Shown: positions 39,804 through 50,370 of the stretch, in pieces
Layout of the letters: every line of letters begins with the position of its first letter
How positions within the stretch are numbered: position 1 is the stretch's first letter
Source: Symsagittifera roscoffensis
Taxonomy: Eukaryota > Xenacoelomorpha > Acoela > Convolutidae
Assembly: GCF_963678635.1 (NCBI RefSeq)
Contig: NC_087067.1
Span: 38,599,682-38,659,681 of the forward strand
Direction: 5' to 3'
Length of the DNA stretch: 60,000 nucleotides
The notes under the pieces: model-generated
Seen by the model: only the letters and a program-made list of their open reading frames with translations
Told to the model about the DNA's origin: nothing
Database searches by the model: none
Made by a program: the position numbers and the translations under genes

Positions 39804-40579
39804 TCTTTATTTGTCACTTTCCTATGCCTACTCTTGACTCAATTGCTAGAGACCTTATAGTTTTATTGACAATAATAATGACACAACACAATAAATTTCA
39901 CCAGATTCTACTAAATAGTGACCACGAATCCCTGTATGTTGTCAGAGTACAGTTTGTATAAAATTTATTCACACTAGCCGATTATCGGTCCAAAGATCTG
40001 GAAACTAGCACAATATGATGTTATCAGTCAATTTAAAAGATAGTGTACTCACTACCCAATCAAGCACAGTTTAGGTTGATTTAAAATCAAAAACAAAAAA
40101 TATATATTGACACAATCTGAATGTATATATAAAAAAACGTATGTGTCTTGTACTCTTAGTCGGTCGCAGTACAATAGTCGAACCTGTCTTTTAAAGAAAA
40201 AGCTTTCCCTGCTTGGTGCTGCACCAAACAGACAAAACTTTGAAGGCAGTTATTTGCTCAAGTGGGCGTCTATTGCACCCACCGAGTATTGTGTTACCTA
40301 TCTGCCTTCGGACTGCCCGAGCTAGACCTACTAAAATCCTCAGGGCAGTCACTTTTCCCAAAAACGAATTATGTTTCAATCCACACCAATGAGTCACGCT
40401 CTTTTTAATTTAGACTTAGTGTCGCGAATATCCGAGTTCGGACCTGTTTTGTATTAGTCTGGTTCTTTTTGAAAGGCAAGTTACCAGTGCAGTCACTGAT
40501 ACCTAGCCTGTGTATTAATAACCTAATACCTCTCGCTTTTTAGTCTTTCTTTCGTTTACCTAAGTCCTTAATAAAATAA

Positions 40580-42256
40580 TACCCCTCCGGATTGGCACAA
40601 ATAGGACCCTTCCGGACTGTCAGAATATGGACCCCTCCGGATTGGGACCCCTCCGAGTTAGTTAATAGTAGACCCCTCCGAATTTGGACCCCTCCGAATT
40701 AGCAACTATAAGACCCCTCCGGATTCGGACCCCTCCGGTTTTGTGGAAAAGAGACCCCTCCGGATTCGGACCCCTCTGACTTTGAAAAATTTCGACCCCT
40801 CCGGATTGGGAGCCTTTAGCTCTGTCAAAGTAGTTTTTCGTAGTTTTCTTAATTTCAGCTTATACCCCTCCGGATACGTTCTGCGTTGCTTTTATGCTGT
40901 TTAGAATTAACTGGGAAGGGTATAGGGTCCTTTCCTAGACCCCTCCGGATTGAAGTTAAGGCACTTATTTGACAATTCACACTAACGGTGAAGGGTCTTA
41001 TCACTTGCCTAATTTCGACTCTATTATGGTTGTCTTGTGCCTTCAGCCCTCCCTTTTTGTCTAGAACTGTCCTAAGTTACTTAGTTCAATCGCTATCAGT
41101 TTTGGTAGGGGTATAAGGGTTTTTCAGAAAAATTTATAAAACGTGAAGGGTGTACCCCTCCGGATTTGTGTAATTTGCTAAAAACAATCTCAAAAAATTT
41201 TCTCGCTCACTTTTTCGAGTAATTCTCTTTCCTACTAGTAAGTTCAGCTAATTTCTGATCTAATGGTACCAAGATTGACTCGATATGCTCTGTAGTTCCA
41301 AAGTTATTAACCAAAACGTCTTTTTTCCAAACTCAAAAATTTTCTCTCTTATAGGTTCCGCCTAACTTTTTCCGCAAATCTGGTCCTTTCGACCTAAAAA
41401 TTATTGTTCTGAGCTCAGAAGGCCTATACTCTTCTAGTTCAATGCAAAAGACCCGATCTAAAACGCTTTTGTAGAAAAAATTTGCGAAAAACTATGCTAC
41501 CTGGACCCCTCCGGATTGATGAATCCACCAAATCAAACACGTTATGTTCGATTTCTCTGCAACCCGGAAGGCTTTCGGGTAGCGGGTTTTAAAACTCGTA
41601 GATTCACTAGTGGACGTTGTCCGAACAACTATTTTTACTGTCCTAACTCAAAGATTTCAAAAAATTTTCTGATTTTATAGTGTTTCTTACTATCAAAAAA
41701 TGGGAAAATTTGGTTTTTCGTACTAAACTAGTTCCAACCACTTCCGAACTAAAGTTAACCGGTTCTACTTATTACAGTAGTTTAGTCACGATGTAACACA
41801 CTAACTTAGCGCTTTTTTCCGTTTCAAAAAATATCGATATCTCAAAAATCGCGACTTGTGGGGGGATCAAAATATCGCTATTTTGACCCTAAAAACCGGT
41901 CTGTTTTCGTTGTTTTTCACTGAAAAACGATATAAGACTATTAATATAGGCTATATAAGTAATAATATTAGTAATACTATACCCCTCCGGGTTTGCTTAT
42001 TATCCGAATTAAGGTGCTTAACTCGGATATTCGCAGTTCGGTGAAGGGTCACTACAGTGCAGCACTGTCGAGCCCCCCACAGATTACTATCTTACTTTTT
42101 GTACCAAAAGGGATACAAAACTTGTTAACGATACCCAACAGTCGATTGTTGTTGTCGTTGAGCCCCTTCTTGTTGCTCCTTGTACTGCTTGCCGGATCGG
42201 TCTTCACCCAAGACCCTTCCGAATTGAGCGCAAATCAGCTGACCCCTCCGGATTGA
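40580..42256 (-). repeat. Array of AATCCGGAGGGGTC motifs in the leader
   Basis: In the plus strand, (g)acccctccg(g/a)att occurs at least 18 times: about 40582, 40632, 40647, 40672, 40689, 40713, 40728, 40754, 40770, 40795, 40865, 40934, 41154, 41506, 41981 and 42241, plus cccttccgg variants at 40607 and 42221. Spacing is irregular (15-400 bases), so it is not a simple tandem repeat. The same core appears in the LTR (16131-16140). Confidence 0.85.
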
Positions 42257-42786
42257 GCGCAATTTATCATTAACGTGCTTAAATGCTCAAATAACCCTAC
42301 AGTACAAGCCTCACAAACGGGCCACAAAATTGATCGTAACGATCCTGACTGATATAAATGCCTGTAACAACAATATATCTATCAACAACAAACGGGGGGG
42401 TTGAATCACATCTTGTCTGGGGGGATGATTTCTACTGATTTTTTACTTTTTTACTGTTTTTGGTTTTTTCGGTTATTTTTTATGTTTTTTGTTTTTCTTG
42501 GGTACTATACTACTTTTTGTTTGGTTTTGCTTATATCTTTAAGTGTTTTTGGTCACAAACCACTCAGGGGATGAGGGGTTCATGATTCCCCCCACCCTTC
42601 CTGGTTCGTGAATTTTCGGTCTTAACTAGGTTAAAAAACTATTCACGGTAATCCGGAAGGCTTCCACGTTCCGAACTACCCTTCCGCCCCGGCAGTTTAG
42701 GCCTATTAAGGGCGTTAATGTGAGCATCCGCTCGGCGCGGAGTGCTCGTTAACGGTTCCGCCGGTCATGATGTTATGAAAGAATAA

Positions 42787-42801
42787 CACCCAGGAGCGCC
42801 A
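42787..42801 (-). other. Candidate primer-binding site
   Basis: The minus strand reads TGGCGCTCCTGGGTG, 12 bases inside the 5' LTR. It starts with TGG, complementary to the CCA end of a tRNA, and closely resembles the complement of an animal tRNA-Asn 3' end (13 of 15 by my recollection of that tRNA). The primer identity is tentative. Confidence 0.5.
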
Positions 42802-42813
42802 TAAAAACATACA

Positions 42814-43747
42814 TGTAACATTCGCCCGGAAGATACATATCGACGGATAACAAAACTAAGTCTTAAGACGACTGGCTAGCGTCTAAACAGAGCTTTGCAT
42901 GTTTTTCACCGTCTCTACCAAGCCAGTACTTTTCGGTGGTCTTTCTTACATCGGGTCGACAAAAACGTTACTGTTCTCCGGCTTCGACCAGAACGCTCAA
43001 ATTAACTGAATTACATGCAAAAATAGTGAGCTCATGGCTGGGTCTCAGTATCCCCAGACCACGAGGTCACTCCTAAAAACAGGGCTACTATTTATTATAT
43101 TACTATTGTTTTTGTTCAGTAGATAAAAATCATCATCTCCATCGAAGATGGATCAACCCTTTCCCCCAACTCTTAGCACCTCATCCCTGTCAAAACTAAT
43201 CCAAATATCAATTAAATTCAAGTCAGGACATGACAGGATGCTAAAAGTTCATATGAGTCAATAAAAGTTTTCCGTCCCGAGACCCTTCCGGATTCTTGAA
43301 TCCGGTGAATCAAGCTCCTTAAGTTCGATTTCACGACAACACGGAAGGCTGGTTTCTTACCCTTCACCATTGTTCGCAACGGCCTTGCAACTATTGTAGC
43401 AGCACAATAGTTGCAACTCGGAACGTTCTCTGCACTCTGCTGCTGTTCTTCTTCAATTTCGACTTCTTCAATTTCGATAAAGTTGTTCTCGTCAGCGCAA
43501 CTAACGTTGTTGTTGTGTTTTTTCACTCGTTTTTGTTAAAAATGGCCGTTTCAGCATTTCTCAGAAATGTGACGTCATCATTCGAATTTTTGAAATTTTA
43601 AAATACTAGAATATTCCAGCCTTCACCGTTTGGCTAAACGTTCCAATAACGCCCTTAGTTCATAAAAACCACCAATCCGGAAGGCTTACTGCTAAAATTC
43701 CGAATTCTGCAGAGATTGCATTTTTCACATTCTGGTCGAATGTCACA
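42814..43747 (-). repeat. 5' LTR of the giant element (right copy)
   Basis: 934 bp, same length as the left copy, with 5 substitutions and no indels. Contains the CRE at 43570-43577 and the palindrome at 43288-43305. Transcription would start in this copy and run leftward. Confidence 0.95.
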
Positions 43748-44060
43748 CACATTACTCTGAATGCAGTACTCGGAAGAAACTGGTGGGTTGTAAATAGTAA
43801 CAACAAGCAAAGGGGGTCGGAGTTGATAATACAACCACAAGCAAAATCGTAATCAGCGCTAGTAAAATCGTAAGCGGAATACTGGGAGCAAGATTTGTAC
43901 ACAATTGCAACTCCGCCATGAATACCATTTTGCCTATTGTTTTGTGATATAACTGTATAACCACAGTCAGGAAGGATATTATCAGTAGTATCCAGCCAGG
44001 TCTCTGAAAGGCATAGAATATCAGGATTGTAAATAGATAGAAAGTTAACACAGTCTAATC
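43748..44060 (-). mobile_element. LINE, upstream half: start of the endonuclease domain
   Basis: Minus strand: YNPDILCLSETWLD (catalytic Glu of EEP endonucleases) and GIHGGVAIVYKS, then CGCIINSDP...FLPSTAFRVM, cut by the LTR at 43747. The continuation (LKSCILSYTSRFAARHPDGF, then GDFNSP) lies at 15661, proving a single interrupted element. Confidence 0.85.
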
Positions 44061-44247
44061 GTTTTTTTCACTCGCCATACTGCGAATGTTCCACACAATA
44101 ATACTAATGTCTGATAGTCAAGACTGGATAATAATTTCTACGTTGTTATGGAAAAGCTTCAGATTTTTGATTTTTAGCTCAGCTTTAAAGTTCCATTTTG
44201 CATGAGCTCCCAGCGTTTTTCAAAAAACGCTTTTCCAAAATAACTTC

Positions 44248-44559
44248 TTATTTTGACAGCGATTTGTTAATAAAGACTGGGTAATCATAATTACGAAGTT
44301 TATATCCTTTAGTCAAGCATTTCCTAGCAGTCCATTCATTGGAAAATTTAACAATAAGGGACCGAGGACGATCCGATTGTTCATTAAAGGGACCAAGCCG
44401 TTTTACCAGATTAATGTTGTTTTTATCCCATTCACCGAGTGTTTCTAGAATATTCTTCAAATGTTCTTCATCGTGTTCCAAACGCTTTGCATTGGACAAG
44501 TTTTTAGGTTCAGGTATACCCTGAATTCTAATTTCATTACGTTTATCAATGCTGTCCAT
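44248..44559 (-). CDS. LINE ORF1 fragment (L1-like RNA-binding protein)
   Basis: ATG at 44559, 103 codons. It contains RNEIRIQGIPEP and LIVKFSNEWTARKCLTKGYK, the RRM-type pattern of ORF1 proteins found with jockey/CR1-like and L1-like LINEs. These are RNA chaperones bound to the LINE transcript. The frame stops at 44248, shorter than usual (200-350 residues), and the endonuclease frame begins about 190 bases later, so the C-terminal part has been lost or shifted. Confidence 0.7.
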   Translation of the reverse strand: MDSIDKRNEIRIQGIPEPKNLSNAKRLEHDEEHLKNILETLGEWDKNNINLVKRLGPFNEQSDRPRSLIVKFSNEWTARKCLTKGYKLRNYDYPVFINKSLSK

Positions 44560-45041
44560 TTTATGAATGGCACTGTTAAGCAGTTTAAAAACTCATGAAA
44601 GCTGTTCGCAGATAATCTGGCATTTTCAGACCCGAAATAACAAGTTAAGTCTTGGAAACCAAATACTGTTAATTTTATTGAGGCAGGCTAGCGCTGATCA
44701 TTTGCTTTTGGTCTATGTAAACTATCGCCGAAACTCGAAGAACATATTGTAAAAAGTGGAAATCCACAGCAAGATTTTGGGACCGTAAAAACCTGAATTT
44801 GCACTTCATTTTGTTCACCAGCGTAATTAACGGTTAAAAATGTCTTTAGTAGATTTTCACTGTCCCCTTTAATTTATATTGGCCTGTTTTGTAGTCGGCT
44901 TGTGGCTGTTCTTCTTGGAATGTTTTTTTTAGAATATATGGAAAGCTCAAGTGGCGCGAAGCTACGTTTCGCCAGTATTATTAAAATTGTTGCTATCTTC
45001 ATCTCTGACTTATAAAAATATTGTGGTAATTTCGTTTTTAG
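44560..45041. other. AT-rich DNA left of the first exon
   Basis: Probably the 5' end of the LINE and then intron sequence. No other feature seen. A gcgaagctacgtttcgcc fragment near 44956 resembles part of the SINE tail found farther right. Confidence 0.4.
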
Positions 45042-45168
45042 GTCGGGGCATGCTTTGACCCACGCAATCAATAAACCGTTTGCGTGTAGTCAGAATGATT
45101 GCACCAAGAGCTATTGTGATCAACGAAGTCTTAGAAGACACTTGGAGAAGGGACATAATGTTTGCAAT
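45042..45168 (+). CDS. Exon of a C2H2 zinc-finger gene (finger exon)
   Basis: Acceptor ttcgtttttag at 45041. The frame gives SGHALTHAINKPFACSQNDC and then TKSYCDQRSLRRHLEKGH, a complete C-x4-C-x12-H-x4-H finger preceded by an inter-finger linker, so more fingers are expected in upstream exons. The C-x4-C spacing and the TKSY...SLRRH pattern recall GLI/ZIC/GLIS-type fingers; the exact family is unsure. The exon end is ambiguous: aat|gtagat at 45168 keeps phase with the next exon, while a|gtaaat at 45193 would not. The protein would be a nuclear DNA-binding regulator. The upstream exons are not in the DNA immediately to the left, which is filled by the LINE and giant LTR element. Confidence 0.62.
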
Positions 45169-45322
45169 GTAGATTCTAACGACTTGAGGAAAAGTAAATG
45201 CTATATTCCTAAATATTTCTGGAACGAGTTCTACCCAACTTACTCTCGAGTGGGTATTCTAGTTAGTCAATAATGTTTTGAATTGTTGTTCAATTTGTCC
45301 TAAAACATTTTTGCTTATTTAG

Positions 45323-45518
45323 AATGGCTTGACAGAAGCAAGTAACTCGATGACAAATATATCTAATATCAATAGATTGCAGACATTTAATGGTGTTATC
45401 GAAGAAGGCAATTCGGAAGGTAACAATATCGGGGATTTTGTGACTGTAAAAGTCTCCCGAAAACACTCAAGTTCTCCAAGCAAAATGGAACGAATTCGGC
45501 AAGCGGATATAGATTCAG
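45323..45518 (+). CDS. Exon of the zinc-finger gene
   Basis: Acceptor ttgcttatttag, donor tcag|gtgact. Open in the frame NGLTEASNSMTNISNINRLQ to RIRQADIDS, phase 1 at its end. Hydrophilic, Ser/Asn-rich with a basic patch (VKVSRKHSSSPSKMERIRQ), typical of the flank of a zinc-finger domain. The intron to its left is about 150 bases. Confidence 0.6.
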
Positions 45519-45639
45519 GTGACTTCTGAAAATATTTGATGCTCTTTAGTTTGCGAAGGATTGTAGTTTTTTCATTTCGTTTGCTCATGTGTATAGTTCG
45601 CGATGATTTTTATCAGAAAGAGTCTTAAAATTTGTTCAC

Positions 45640-45780
45640 AAAAAATTGCCCATCTTAATTTGTTCCAGAAGTTCAAAGAGCTTTAAGGGCATCCATTTTT
45701 CTTTGAAATTCGACAGTCGAGTCAGTATTTTTTTCTGCATAGTTGCGTTCATTGACTCTTTTCCAACTGTCTGGTTGCTA
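45640..45780. repeat. Dispersed intronic repeat, copy 1
   Basis: A sequence with gttc.agaa.ttcaaagagctttaagggc, tttctttgaaattcga and cttttccaa.tgt..ggttg recurs at 47010-47240, 54835-55060 and 56215-56385. Copies are diverged, so it is an old mobile-element family; the ends are not clear. Confidence 0.55.
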
Positions 45781-45858
45781 TATTTATAAGTACAATTCAT
45801 TTAAAGTATCCCAAAAACAATTTGTGGAAATGATTTGTCTTGTATTTTGGTGTGACAG

Positions 45859-46311
45859 AAGGTGAAAAAGACGAGAAAATGCAGCCTGGAATAGACGCAG
45901 TTGGTAGCTCAGCTGCAAATTATCCAAACACACAATCGAGTGCTTTCTCCGAATGTGGGGGCAAAAGTAAAGTTGTAAAATCCCGCTCACATGTTCCTCC
46001 GCCTCGATTTTTGTCCAAAGTTGCCCAACATGGCTGTGAGATGCAATCGCCGAGTCGGCGTACCAACTCGGTCCGACCGAACTACCACAGCCTGGAAATT
46101 CATTCAAACGAAGACCTCTACTCGCCCATTCCTGAGTTGAACAAATATAGAAGTGCGTCTGTCGACGAGAGCAAATTACGAATGAAGCAATACGACGATT
46201 TTCTCAATGATGTAAATGATTATATTGAGAAAGATCTGAGAGATATGGAGGAAAAACGCAATGAGAGGGAGTACTCAAGAAAACCAGCAGCCGTCAATGC
46301 GTCTTTCTCAG
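45859..46311 (+). CDS. Exon of the zinc-finger gene (largest)
   Basis: Acceptor tggtgtgacag, donor ctcag|gttatt, phase 1 at both ends. 151 codons: EGEKDEKMQPGIDAVGSSAA, then KSRSHVPPPRFLSK, a Ser/Arg-rich stretch RRTNSVRPNYHSLEI, RSASVDESKLRMKQYDDF and a charged coiled segment YIEKDLRDMEEKRNEREY. RRTNS and RSAS are possible kinase sites. No named domain. Codon use is balanced, unlike the AT-biased surroundings, which supports a real exon. Confidence 0.65.
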
Positions 46312-46432
46312 GTTATTATTTCATTAATATTGTACTAGCTATATTTCGTTGCTGTCAATGGCCTTTGAGCAAAGTCAAAGAGAAGAACTGTGCGCAAATG
46401 ACTAAGAGATAGCCATATGATTTTTAATGCAG

Positions 46433-46774
46433 GGTCATCATCTCCAGCTTCTATGCAGTCTCCTGGAACGCTGAGCGTGCAAATATGGGACACTGGAAGC
46501 CAGAACCCAGCCTTATCGCCAGGAGCATCGCATCATTCCGGCTCCAAACCGACAAGCAACAATAATTCGCCCAACTTACCAGTATACCAACAGCAGTTTA
46601 GTTCGAGTAACTGTAAGCTTAAACTGCCGGTCAGCTTAGCCAGTAAACCTCCCGCCCAGTTCTCGTTTGCGAACATGTCGCCTCATCAAGTACATATTGG
46701 AACTAAACTGCACGTGGAGTGTCCGCCTGTTCCTACTCGGCCTTTTTCTGCCTCGACTGAGTGGGGCTCGATCG
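46433..46774 (+). CDS. Exon of the zinc-finger gene
   Basis: Acceptor tttttaatgcag, donor atcg|gtaaaa, phase 1 at both ends. 114 codons, Ser/Pro/Gln-rich (SSSPASMQSPGTLSVQIWD, then PNLPVYQQQFSSSNCKL), probably a disordered regulatory region, with CPPVPTRPFSAS near its end. The matching phases with its neighbours are the main evidence for linking it to the same transcript. Confidence 0.62.
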
Positions 46775-47009
46775 GTAAAATTACCTCTTTTTAAAATTTT
46801 ATTAAGAGTAATGAACGCAGTGAACGAATTTTTTTTTTCGGGAAAAAGTCTTTAAATAGGGATGCACTTAGGTATATATGCACTTTTTGAGTTAATTGAA
46901 ATTCATCCGTGGAAAATGACGTAAATAGCACTCTCCAAATACGAACTTCCAAATGGCGCAAAAATTCGTAAACAATTTCTAGTTTCGAACGTGGAATTTT
47001 ATTTTAAGA

Positions 47010-47240
47010 TTTCCAGCGGAATAAAAAAAAAGCTTTAATTGTTGATCCATTTTTCTCAAGTTGGGGTAATGTCATCAAAAAAGTGTCAATCATAAATAGT
47101 TCTAGAAATTCAAAGAGCTTAAAGGGTAACTTTTTTCTTTGAAATTCGAACGTTGAGATTCTTTCAGTGATTTTTTTTGCCTACTTGCGTTTACTACTCT
47201 TTTCCAATCTCGATTGGCTGTTTTTTCACTGGTACTTACT
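47010..47240. repeat. Dispersed intronic repeat, copy 2
   Basis: Longest clear copy: starts near attgttgatccatttttctc and includes caaaaaagtgtcaa, attcaaagagcttaaaggg, ctttgaaattcg and ttttccaatc..attggctg. Confidence 0.55.
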
Positions 47241-47504
47241 CGTGATCTCAGGGAAAAAACATCAATGGTAAAACGTTTTCGACATTATGTCATTATCAGT
47301 AACTAAAAAATAGCAAAATTGTACAAATTAAAAGCACATTAAAAAAATAGGAAAACTGGAAAGCAATTAAAACAGATAGAACTGTGATAAGCAAGTTTGA
47401 TTGGAACAAGCCACTGGAATGTGGGACAATGTAACAATTTTACAGCTTCAGGGTCAACTCGCGAGCCTTGTACTCTTCCTTCCGGTTGATTGAAGGCTTT
47501 CTCT

Positions 47505-47577
47505 GGTTGATATGCAATGCTTCCAAGGTTAAAAGATATGCAATGCTTCCAAGGTTGATATGCAATGCTTCCAGGGT
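47505..47577. repeat. Short tandem repeat, three copies
   Basis: gatatgcaatgcttccaagg repeats three times at about 24-26 bases, the last ending in cagggt. Confidence 0.8.
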
Positions 47578-49664
47578 ACTTACTCGAAACAATCTTTTTT
47601 TTTACAAACATTTACGAAATTTCTCTTGCATTTTATATAGAAAACATGCCGCAACACAAAAAATTCTGCCCCTCTCAAATCTGAGGTTTTGCATTTAACT
47701 TAAGTAAAGATTTGAGAGAAATTTCCCTTTATAAGCGGCTACGTCCAATTTTTCGTACAAAAGTATTATGGCCCTCAGAAAAGTCAAGTTTTGATTTCTT
47801 GTCCGTTTTTTGAAACTTTTGATACTTGTGAAGCTTTTGAGGCATGACATTAGGTTGTAACAGACTCCGTGAATAATTGGCTACGCCTTAAAGTTTGTAA
47901 GACAAAAGTTTGTCTTGGAAAATTCCATTTTCTCAAAAGTTTACTCTCTTAATTTATAAGAGACTAAGGTTTTGGTGAAGCCCAGTTTTTCAGTTTGTAA
48001 GTTTAACCCTTTCATTTTGCATCAATAACACAAATTCGGGAAAAAATGAAAGAGGTATCTCCAGTTCCTGGTACTATCATTGGACATTTTTCTGTAGTTT
48101 GTAAATTTATCATTTCTGATTTTGACAAGTTTTATTTTTTTGATGGTTTTTTTTTCGGTTAAACTGGTGCGGCTTGAGCTATATCGGCACAGTCAACTCA
48201 TGTTGCATAGTTTCATGGGCGAATATTTAAAATTATTTTGCTTGTTTCAGGAGTGATAGGTCCAATAATATTTATTTTGAAAAAATTTATAGCTTGAACT
48301 TTTTTTGATTACAGATTCGTTACGGCGAGGGTCGACCCAAGTTTTTCACCCTATTAGCCGCTCGGTCATTGATTGTCAATGCTTGCTAGGGTTGTTTATG
48401 AGTTTTATCCAAGACAAAGCTGTAATTTTTTGTAGATATAGTTTTTTTCAGGTATTGTTTCAGCTTTATAAAAAATGAGTAAATTTACCATTTCCAATTC
48501 AGTATAATTTCCGTTTTTCGTAATTTATTCGTTGATTTTTTCCCGGTAAATACCAAGTTGGCTTAGTAGCCTCATTTTGCGTCGTTTGATGCACAAAACA
48601 AGTTGGGAGTCTTTTGAGGTTTATACTTCAAAGGTTTTTAAAAAGTTAAACTCTCCCGGTTCAACAGGTGTCTTTTCAAAAGTTGTTGGTTTTCTTATTG
48701 CTAAATAAGCTTTTTTCTAAGCTAATTTAACGTTCGAAGCAATCGTTTTATTTGGCGGGTTTCTTAAAGCGGTTTTTTTTTCAAGATAATTCGAGACAAA
48801 GATATTAAATTTTTGGTAGATCTAGCTTTTCTCGAACTATTTTGACTTAGCGAGTTTTGTCTCAATTTCTGAGAGCTTTTTTGTCATTCTCTTTTTGGGT
48901 TGTTTAGCAAGTGAATCGAAGCTGTGCTTCTCTTCTGTGCGTATATTTTTTTTTACTAATTTTTTTTCTTATGTTATATCGGCTTATTCGCCTTATATTG
49001 CCTCGTTTGGTGGACAAGAATTTTTTTTAGCTTTCGTGTGTTTCAGGGGTGTAGCCTAAATACTAAAAGTTTTAAAACATTTTTATGATACAATTCAACG
49101 ACATCCATTTTTGGTTGAGCCACCCGTAAATTGTTTCTTAAAGGAGTTTTTGGTGCCAGTATAAACTAAATGATGAGAAAAGCCTTTTTTTACAAGCTTC
49201 GCCTCTTTGTTGTTGATTTTTTGAGTTGATTTATATTTTACTGTGTAAAACTTATATCGATGAAGTGGTTTTTCGTAACTTGCGTTTTAAATTATATTTA
49301 CAAGTTGAACTGACACTTGCAGGCACACTATCAAAGTGTTGTAAAAATTGCTGATCTATTGATCTTAAACCAGATTTTTTAGTTAATGAGCGATTAGGAA
49401 TTGCACTAAAATAAGTAATACGATTGTGAATAAGTAAAACGAAATTAGTTATGGGGCAGTATTCTTATTTTGAGCTAAATTTAATTCAGCTAATCATAAA
49501 GTTCTCATCAAATTTTATATGGTCGATACACCTAAAAATTTATGTCTGTTTCCACGGGACTTTAAATTGGTTCTAAACGTATTTGAAGTATGTTCGCGAT
49601 TCAGGGTTTAAAATGTTGTTAAATGCTTCTTATAAATGTTTTTTTTTGTGTGTGTTTTGTGTAG

Positions 49665-49889
49665 GAGGTCACAGACATGTAACAGCCTCAGGACATGTGC
49701 ACGCATTGGGAGGCAGAGACTGTCCAAGTGCGACTAGCTTAGTGACTCCAAAGAGTGCAGATAGTGTGTTCACGTTTGACTTGCCACCTCAGACTCCACC
49801 CATCAAGTTCGAAAGCAGCAGCCACGGCCACTCAACTGCTGCAGGGATCAGTTGCGCAAAGGCCCTGTTGCCCCACGCAGACCAACTAT
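49665..49889 (+). CDS. Exon of the zinc-finger gene
   Basis: A strong acceptor (tgtgttttgtgtag) and donor ctat|gtaaga, phase 1 at both ends, after a 2.9-kb intron. Encodes GHRHVTASGHVHALGGRDCP, then TPKSADSVFTFDLPPQTPPI, and HSTAAGISCAKALLPHADQL. His-rich start, Pro-rich middle. Balanced base composition in an AT-rich intron marks it as coding. Confidence 0.6.
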
Positions 49890-50326
49890 GTAAGACCACT
49901 TCGCTTTCCATAAATTTGTTGTAAGTGATCTTTTATTTATTTTCCTATAATTTTGTCAACAAAACACCGATTAAAAGAATTAGAATAAAGACAGTTGTTG
50001 CCTAAACAGTTTTTATTACTGGATGCAGGGTCTAATTCATTACTCATAATGACGGCGATAGTTGGTAGATCTAAATTAACTTTGACGGTTACTTATCGCG
50101 TTGTGACTTCCTCAGAAACAAAATTGCCTCACTAGATAAGACCGAAATTGACAGTTTTTCCTATTTGGTACTAAATATAGTCACTAGAAAATATATCGTA
50201 ATATGATTCTTGATATTTACTTAATTACCAAACCTGACCGAGTGTTTGATGTGGTTTTATCGATTTACCTAACGGCTTCTTTTTTCTTGCAATAATCTCC
50301 ATTTAATGTTTGTAACAAACTTTTAG

Positions 50327-50370
50327 ACTCAGGCAAAAAAGAAGTGCAGAAGTACGTGGAAGGGATTAAG
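50327..50370 (+). CDS. Possible small exon of the zinc-finger gene
   Basis: Candidate only: acceptor aacttttag, donor attaag|gtcaaa, entry phase compatible with the preceding exon, coding about 14 residues (SGKKEVQKYVEGIK). Short and weakly supported. Confidence 0.25.

Larger units (their letters stand above)
39804..42813 (-). other. 5' leader of the giant element
   Basis: Three kilobases between the 5' LTR and the gag ATG, unusually long. No long open frame. The right two thirds hold the TCCGGAGGGGTC motif array; the rest is AT-richer. In retroelements this region holds packaging and dimerisation signals and often a splice donor. Confidence 0.7.
15662..43747 (-). mobile_element. Giant LTR retrotransposon, Ty3/Gypsy type, 28,086 bp
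   Basis: Bounded by direct 934-bp repeats at 15662-16595 and 42814-43747, which differ at 5 sites. Termini are TGTAACATTCG...CGAATGTCACA. The 3 bases CAC flank both ends (15659-15661 and 43748-43750), a possible but short target duplication. Order in the element's own direction: 5' LTR (right), primer site, 3-kb leader, gag, UAG, pol with terminal macro domain, SGNH-containing ORF3, UGA, ORF4, polypurine tract, 3' LTR (left). The interior is visibly richer in G+C than the surrounding DNA. It is inserted in a LINE endonuclease gene. Typical Gypsy elements are 5-10 kb, so this one is exceptional; 3445 bp of the size is an internal duplication. Confidence 0.93.
46775..49664 (+). other. Long intron
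   Basis: 2.9 kb of AT-rich DNA between two phase-1 exons. It contains dispersed repeat copy 2 (47010-47240) and a short tandem repeat (47505-47577). No other feature seen. Confidence 0.5.

Noticed and set aside
43218-43526. 102-codon open frame inside each LTR (also 16066-16374)
   Set aside because: No ATG (it opens with GTG in an AT-rich context), and the two protein differences between the LTR copies are both amino-acid changing. Probably chance openness.
47468-47698. 76-codon frame with ICNAS repeats
   Set aside because: Result of the short tandem repeat; no splice context.
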